This document shows, piece after piece, positions 59,112 to 64,000 of a stretch of 64,000 nucleotides of DNA. A program made the translations under genes and the position numbers. Source of the stretch: Heyndrickxia sporothermodurans (GTDB lineage Bacteria > Bacillota > Bacilli > Bacillales > Bacillaceae_C); NCBI GenBank assembly GCA_016756695.1, contig CP066701.1, forward strand, positions 944,001 through 1,008,000, given 5' to 3'. Positions within the stretch are counted from its first letter, which is position 1, and each line of letters begins with the position of its first letter. The notes under the pieces were generated by a model, which did no database searches, was not told where the DNA came from, and worked only from the letters and a program-made list of their open reading frames with translations.

Positions 59112-61318
59112 GGAATAGCTCCTTTCCAAGCCTTCTCACATTCATTTACATCAGCTTCAATTAAGACTGAATTATTTTCATCTTTAATCTGAAGCCTTTC
59201 ATTGCTCGTTACTTCACCAATCAATACTGCATCTTTGACAATTGCTTCAAATTTAGCTTTATTTTCTTTTTTCACCGATATAATAAAACGAGATTGTGTT
59301 TCGCTAAATAATGAAACAACCGGATCACCCTGCAACACGATTTCTGCTCCTAAGCCTGTTGTGCCAAATAGAGATTCAGCTATTGCAATCGCCGCTCCAC
59401 CTTCAGCAATATCGTGGGCTGAGGAAACAAGCCCCTCTTTTATCGCTGTCAACAATTGTCGTTGTCTTCTAGCTTCAACTTCTAAATCGATGGCTGGTGA
59501 TTTCCCAAAAATTTTATTATTCTGCATTTTTTGAAGCTCACTGCCACCAAATTCAGGCATTGTTTCACCAATCATATAAATCAAGTCCCCAGCCTGTTTG
59601 AAATGTTGGGTCGTAATATGGTCTAAATCCTCAATCAAACCGACCATCCCAACGACAGGGGTAGGATAGACAGCTACTCCATTTGTTTCGTTATAAAGGG
59701 AAACATTCCCTCCGATGACTGGACTATTCAGCGCAAGACAGGCTTCACTCATCCCATCTGCTGCTTTTTCAATTTGCCAAAAAATTTCAGGTTTTTCCGG
59801 ATTACCAAAGTTCAAACAATCAGTGATTGCAAGCGGTTCTCCTCCAGAGCAAACGATATTTCTTGCAGCTTCTGCGACAGCAATTTTCCCTCCCATTTCT
59901 GGATCTAGATAAAGATAGCGGGAGTTACAGTCAGTTGTCATTGCCAGCGCCTTTCGTGTTCCACGTATTCGTACTACTGCAGCATCTGAACCTGGTGTAA
60001 CCACAGTGTTTGTTCGCACTTGATAATCGTATTGTTTATACACCCATTCCTTACTAGCAATCGTCGGCTGTTGTAAAAGATTTAACAAAGTTTCCTTGTA
60101 ATCTACTACTTTCGGAATCTCCACTTCCATCGCTTGAAAATCTCGGAAATACGTTGGTTCAGCTGAAGGCTTATGATATACAGGTGCTTCTTCAGCAAGT
60201 GCATCAGCTGGAACATCTGCTACAATTTCACCATGATGAATGAGTCTAAGCATTTTATCCTCGGTTACCCGTCCAACCGAAACTGCTTCCAAGCCGTATT
60301 TTGAAAATAAATCGATAATTTCCTGTTCTCTCCCTTGTTTTACAACGATCAGCATTCTTTCCTGTGATTCAGAAAGCATCATTTCATATGCAGTCATCCC
60401 TGTTTCACGTTGTGGAATAAAGTCTAAATTCATTTCGATACCTGAACCCGCTTTACTTGCCATTTCAGCAGATGAACTTGTAAGACCTGCTGCTCCCATA
60501 TCTTGTATACCGACTAATGCATCCGATTTAACAAGTTCAAGACATGCTTCTAAAAGCAGCTTTTCCATAAATGGATCTCCCACTTGGACTGCAGGTCGTT
60601 TCTCTTCTGATTTTTCACTTAATTCTTCCGAGGCGAACGTTGCTCCATGGATGCCGTCTCTGCCTGTTTTGGCACCGACGTACATGACTGTATTACCAAC
60701 ACCTGTTGCTTGCCCCTTTTGAATATCTTTATGATCAATAAGGCCAACACACATCGCATTAACAAGTGGATTTCCATCATAGGATGGATCAAATTGAATC
60801 TCTCCGCCTACTGTTGGAATTCCAATACAATTTCCATAGCCTGCAATACCTGCGACTACCTCTTTAAATAAATATTTCACTCTTGAAGACTCTAACTCTC
60901 CAAAACGAAGGGAGTTTAGTATAGCAATAGGTCTTGCTCCCATCGAAAATACATCACGGATTATTCCGCCAACACCTGTTGCTGCACCTTGATAGGGTTC
61001 AATCGCGGAAGGATGATTATGGCTTTCGATTTTAAATACGACCGCTTGATTATCACCGATATCGACAATTCCAGCACCTTCACCAGGTCCTTGAAGGACT
61101 CTTTCACCGGAAGTAGGGAATTTTTTTAGTATAGGCTTCGAATTTTTATAGCTGCAGTGTTCCGACCACATAACTGAGAACAGGCCGGTTTCTGTATAGT
61201 TTGGTAATCTACCTAAAATGTTTTCGATCATCGCAAACTCTTCATCGGTCAAACCCATTTCGCGATAAATCTTTTCTTCTTTAATTTGGGATGGATGTGG
61301 TTCAAGCATTAACGACAT
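59096..61318 (-). CDS. purL: FGAM synthase large subunit PurL
   Basis: 740 residues, the small (Bacillus) PurL that works with PurS and PurQ. Motifs: [80 protein letters not shown], and second-half [20 protein letters not shown]. It overlaps purQ by 17 and purF by 16 bases, typical of this operon's coupled genes. Confidence 0.97.
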   Translation of the reverse strand: MSLMLEPHPSQIKEEKIYREMGLTDEEFAMIENILGRLPNYTETGLFSVMWSEHCSYKNSKPILKKFPTSGERVLQGPGEGAGIVDIGDNQAVVFKIESHNHPSAIEPYQGAATGVGGIIRDVFSMGARPIAILNSLRFGELESSRVKYLFKEVVAGIAGYGNCIGIPTVGGEIQFDPSYDGNPLVNAMCVGLIDHKDIQKGQATGVGNTVMYVGAKTGRDGIHGATFASEELSEKSEEKRPAVQVGDPFMEKLLLEACLELVKSDALVGIQDMGAAGLTSSSAEMASKAGSGIEMNLDFIPQRETGMTAYEMMLSESQERMLIVVKQGREQEIIDLFSKYGLEAVSVGRVTEDKMLRLIHHGEIVADVPADALAEEAPVYHKPSAEPTYFRDFQAMEVEIPKVVDYKETLLNLLQQPTIASKEWVYKQYDYQVRTNTVVTPGSDAAVVRIRGTRKALAMTTDCNSRYLYLDPEMGGKIAVAEAARNIVCSGGEPLAITDCLNFGNPEKPEIFWQIEKAADGMSEACLALNSPVIGGNVSLYNETNGVAVYPTPVVGMVGLIEDLDHITTQHFKQAGDLIYMIGETMPEFGGSELQKMQNNKIFGKSPAIDLEVEARRQRQLLTAIKEGLVSSAHDIAEGGAAIAIAESLFGTTGLGAEIVLQGDPVVSLFSETQSRFIISVKKENKAKFEAIVKDAVLIGEVTSNERLQIKDENNSVLIEADVNECEKAWKGAIPCLLN

Positions 61319-61985
61319 GTGCTTCCCTCCAATTTTTCACTATCGATTGAAATAATTTAAGTCCATCTGCACTTCCTAGTAAATCATCAACCGCTCGTTC
61401 TGGATGAGGCATCATGCCAAGGACATTACCTCTTGCATTCGTTATGCCTGCAATATTGGCAACACTGCCATTGGGGTTGTTGTCATACGTAAATACGATT
61501 TGATTATTATCTGTTAAGCGCTTAAGTGTGTCGGCATCACAGTAATAATTTCCTTCGCCATGGGCGATTGGAATTCGTATGACTTCGTCTTGATTATATT
61601 GAGAGGTAAACATTGTATTGTTGTTTTCAACTTTTAATTGAACAGTTTGGCAAATAAATTGCAAGCTTTCATTTTGTCTCATCGCACCAGGAAGTAACCC
61701 GGATTCAAGTAAGATTTGAAATCCATTACAAACACCTAGAACAGGCTTTCCAGCTTCCGCCGCTTTCACCACTTGTTTCATCACATTGGAGAAACGAGCA
61801 ATCGCGCCTGATCGTAAGTAATCACCGTAGGAGAAACCGCCGGGCAGTAATATGCCATCGAAAGAATCCAGATTTTCTGAATCATGCCACACATATTCGA
61901 CCTCTTCTCCAAGTTCGTCTTTAATGGCGTGAAACATATCTACATCACAGTTAGAACCAGGAAAAACGATTACCGCAAACCTCAC
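61302..61985 (-). CDS. purQ: FGAM synthase glutaminase subunit PurQ
   Basis: 227 residues. Class I glutamine amidotransferase: [40 protein letters not shown], catalytic Cys in [20 protein letters not shown], and His/Glu in [14 protein letters not shown]. Supplies ammonia to PurL. Its ATG overlaps the purS stop by 4 bases (ATGA). Confidence 0.96.
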   Translation of the reverse strand: MRFAVIVFPGSNCDVDMFHAIKDELGEEVEYVWHDSENLDSFDGILLPGGFSYGDYLRSGAIARFSNVMKQVVKAAEAGKPVLGVCNGFQILLESGLLPGAMRQNESLQFICQTVQLKVENNNTMFTSQYNQDEVIRIPIAHGEGNYYCDADTLKRLTDNNQIVFTYDNNPNGSVANIAGITNARGNVLGMMPHPERAVDDLLGSADGLKLFQSIVKNWREAHVVNA

Positions 61986-62236
61986 TGTACAACACCCTCC
62001 TCAATCTCATATCGATAATCTTCAATAACAGGATTTGCAAGAAGACGTGTACATAGTTCATTAACTACTTCTTCAATATCACGTTCTGTTTTTTCAATCG
62101 TTAGCTCCATATATTTTCCGATTCTGACATCAGCAACCTCATTGTAATTCATGCTATGAAGTGAGCTTTTTACAGCTGTACCTTGTGGATCTAAAACACT
62201 TTCTCTTAAAGTTACATACACTTTTACTTTAAACAT
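61982..62236 (-). CDS. purS: FGAM synthase subunit PurS
   Basis: 84 residues: [40 protein letters not shown], ending [15 protein letters not shown]. Small ferredoxin-like bridging subunit of the PurSQL complex. Overlaps purC by 8 bases and purQ by 4. Confidence 0.95.
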   Translation of the reverse strand: MFKVKVYVTLRESVLDPQGTAVKSSLHSMNYNEVADVRIGKYMELTIEKTERDIEEVVNELCTRLLANPVIEDYRYEIEEGVVQ

Positions 62237-62951
62237 GTGTCGTTTCTCCTCTCAAGCGGTTTAATATTTCTTGGTATACCGTTGTCAAATCACCTAAATC
62301 TCTACGAAAAACATCTTTATCGAGCTTTTGATTTGTTTTTTTATCCCAAAGTCGACATGTATCTGGTGAAATTTCATCAGCTAGTAAAATTTCTCCATTC
62401 GAATCCTTGCCGAACTCTAGTTTAAAATCGACTAGATGGATCCCAAGCTCGGAAAATAGATTTGATAGCACTTCATTAATTTTTCGCGCTTTCTGCTTTA
62501 GAAGGGTTAACTCTTGCGGACTAGCAATCTCCAGTACTTCAACATGATCCTCTGTTATTAATGGATCGCCTAATTCATCATTTTTATAATAAAATTCAAC
62601 AATTGGGTGCTTTAATAGTGTTCCTTCTTCAATACCAAGTCGTTTTGATAAGCTGCCGGCCACAATATTCCGTGTGACGACCTCCAAAGGAATGATTGAG
62701 ACTTGCTGTACAAGTTGTTCATATGCTGAAATCTTTTCAATAAAGTGACTATCAATCCCACTTTCTTTTAAACTGGCAAATATTAAACTGCTAATTTCGT
62801 TATTCAGCTGCCCTTTTCCAGTAATTTCAGACTTTTTTTCTCCGTTAAAAGCTGTAGCTGAGTCCTTATACTCCACCAACAGCACACCATCACGTTCAGT
62901 ACCAAAAATCCGCTTCGCTTTTCCTTCATACAATAAACCTAGCTTTTCCAT
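62229..62951 (-). CDS. purC: SAICAR synthetase PurC
   Basis: 240 residues from ATG 62951, 8 bases after GGGGGC. Motifs: [90 protein letters not shown]. Condenses CAIR with aspartate. A pair of palindromes lies between it and purB. Confidence 0.96.
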   Translation of the reverse strand: MEKLGLLYEGKAKRIFGTERDGVLLVEYKDSATAFNGEKKSEITGKGQLNNEISSLIFASLKESGIDSHFIEKISAYEQLVQQVSIIPLEVVTRNIVAGSLSKRLGIEEGTLLKHPIVEFYYKNDELGDPLITEDHVEVLEIASPQELTLLKQKARKINEVLSNLFSELGIHLVDFKLEFGKDSNGEILLADEISPDTCRLWDKKTNQKLDKDVFRRDLGDLTTVYQEILNRLRGETTHV

Positions 62952-62967
62952 CACACATGCCCCCTAT

Positions 62968-62999
62968 GGTGTCAGGCACCCACGGTGTCAAACACCGTG
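62968..62999. repeat. Two adjacent palindromes between purB and purC
   Basis: GGTGTCAGGCACC (62968-62980), a dyad around a central AGG/CCT, directly followed by CACGGTGTCAAACACCGTG (62981-62999), an 8-bp stem with a 3-base loop. The GGTGTCAGGCACC string is, from memory, a dispersed short palindrome in many Bacillus genomes. Here it may act as a processing or attenuation hairpin inside the operon; there is no T tract. Confidence 0.65.
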
Positions 63000-63011
63000 A
63001 GTGTGATCCTG

Positions 63012-64000
63012 CTATAGTCCAAGTCGTTCAAAGATGAAATCTACATTTTTTAAGTGATAGTTATAATCAAAGCAATCAGCAATTTCTTCTTTCGTTAGTT
63101 TGCTTTGGATCGTTGGATCCGCTTCAATTAGCTCTCTGAAAGGCACTTGCTTTTCCCATGCTTCCATTGCTTTTGGCTGTACTGTATCATAAGCTGCTTC
63201 ACGTACCATTCCTTTATCAATTAACGCAAGCAATACACGCTGAGAATAAATCAAGCCGAGTGTTTTATCCATATTCCGTTTCATATTTTCAGGGAATACA
63301 GTTAAGTTTTTCACGATATTCGCAAAGCGATTTAACATATAATTTAATGCAATTGTCGCATCTGGTAAGATAATACGTTCTGCAGATGAATGAGAAATAT
63401 CTCTTTCATGCCATAATGCTACGTTTTCATATGCAGTCATCATGTATCCACGAATGACCCTAGCCATTCCTGTCATATTTTCCGAGCCAATTGGATTTCG
63501 TTTATGCGGCATAGCAGATGAACCTTTTTGTCCTTTTGCAAAAAACTCTTCTACTTCACGAGTCTCACTTTTTTGCAATCCACGGATCTCTACCGCAAAT
63601 TTTTCAACGGAAGTAGCTATTAAAGCAATCGTTGCTAAATAATGTGCATGACGGTCCCTTTGCAATGTTTGTGTAGAAATCGGCGCTGCTTGTAAGCCAA
63701 GCTTGTCACATACATATTTCTCAACGAATGGATCAATATTTGCATACGTACCGACAGCTCCTGAGATTTTTCCAAACTCAACTCCTGCAGCGGCTTGCTT
63801 GAATCTTTCCAGATTGCGTTTCATTTCCTCATACCATAGGCCAAGCTTTAATCCGAAAGTTGTTGGTTCTGCATGGACGCCATGAGTTCTCCCCATCATC
63901 ACCGTGTACTTATGCTCTTTTGCTTTTTCACCAATAATCCCGATAAAATTCTCGATGTCTTTTAAAAGAATTTCATTTGCCTGCTTCAAAATATACGATA
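63012..64000 (-). CDS. purB: Adenylosuccinate lyase PurB (5' end beyond the window)
   Basis: The frame is open to the right edge; the in-window part is the C-terminal 329 codons of a protein that is about 431 residues in B. subtilis. Motifs: [16 protein letters not shown] at the edge, [20 protein letters not shown] (catalytic His), [16 protein letters not shown], and the signature [20 protein letters not shown]. It acts twice in purine synthesis (SAICAR to AICAR, adenylosuccinate to AMP). purE and purK, expected further upstream, are not in the window. Confidence 0.96.
   Translation of the reverse strand, partial: SYILKQANEILLKDIENFIGIIGEKAKEHKYTVMMGRTHGVHAEPTTFGLKLGLWYEEMKRNLERFKQAAAGVEFGKISGAVGTYANIDPFVEKYVCDKLGLQAAPISTQTLQRDRHAHYLATIALIATSVEKFAVEIRGLQKSETREVEEFFAKGQKGSSAMPHKRNPIGSENMTGMARVIRGYMMTAYENVALWHERDISHSSAERIILPDATIALNYMLNRFANIVKNLTVFPENMKRNMDKTLGLIYSQRVLLALIDKGMVREAAYDTVQPKAMEAWEKQVPFRELIEADPTIQSKLTKEEIADCFDYNYHLKNVDFIFERLGL

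Overview
The window comes from a low-GC Gram-positive bacterium of the family Bacillaceae. The reasons are the strong AGGAGG-type ribosome binding sites, the Bacillus-type purine operon, and a backbone whose gene content and order resemble one stretch of the Bacillus subtilis map from memory (rlmCD, dgkB, an opuE-like transporter, gatCAB, camS/yerH, ligA, pcrA, pcrB, yerC, yerB, yerA, pur operon). It is not B. subtilis itself: it carries a glyoxylate shunt (aceBA), a CIRCE-controlled htpG, and many insertion sequences.

Region 1 (1-11.1 kb) is accessory DNA. On the minus strand lies an overlapping set of small genes resembling an ABC-three-component (ABC-3C) conflict system, whose ATPase gene breaks off after about 20 codons. 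Then come an HNH/AP2-type phage protein, a DUF1643 protein, and a graveyard of IS66 and DnaB-helicase fragments. Two identical 316-bp IS66 ends flank 4.6 kb holding a DUF2642 gene and a manganese catalase gene that are split apart by a DDE insertion sequence with a visible 8-bp target duplication. A GIY-YIG protein closes the region.

Region 2 (11.7-24.1 kb) holds rlmCD, the pspA-ydjG-ydjH-ydjI envelope-stress operon (ydjG carries a frameshift), htpG behind a perfect CIRCE operator, two small genes, an array of exact 52-bp tandem repeats interrupted by an IS256 element, and a proline/Na+ symporter gene.

Region 3 (24.1-37.5 kb) holds dgkB, an arylamine N-acetyltransferase gene, a SAM-I riboswitch with terminator ahead of a vestigial SDR gene, an NhaC-family (MetT-like) transporter gene and luxS, then an acetyltransferase, mhqD-mhqO behind an MhqR-type operator, a second unrelated array that also has an exact 52-bp period, a thioredoxin-like gene, and gatB-gatA. 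gatA is separated from gatC by an IS110/IS1111-type element with a strongly structured non-coding end (candidate bridge RNA).

Region 4 (37.7-49.4 kb) holds aceBA, camS, ligA, pcrA and pcrB, then a 37-codon orphan gene and an NprR-like (RNPP) receptor gene followed 10 bp later by a 49-codon gene for a probable exported signalling propeptide. This cassette sits between pcrB and yerC and is the best candidate for an undescribed system.

Region 5 (49.4-64 kb) holds yerC, yerB and yerA, a DUF2892 gene, and the pur operon on the minus strand in the order purB-C-S-Q-L-F-M-N-H-D with overlapping or closely packed genes. purB runs off the right edge. The methionine-cycle genes (riboswitch, transporter, luxS) and the purine genes are the clearest pathway clusters.
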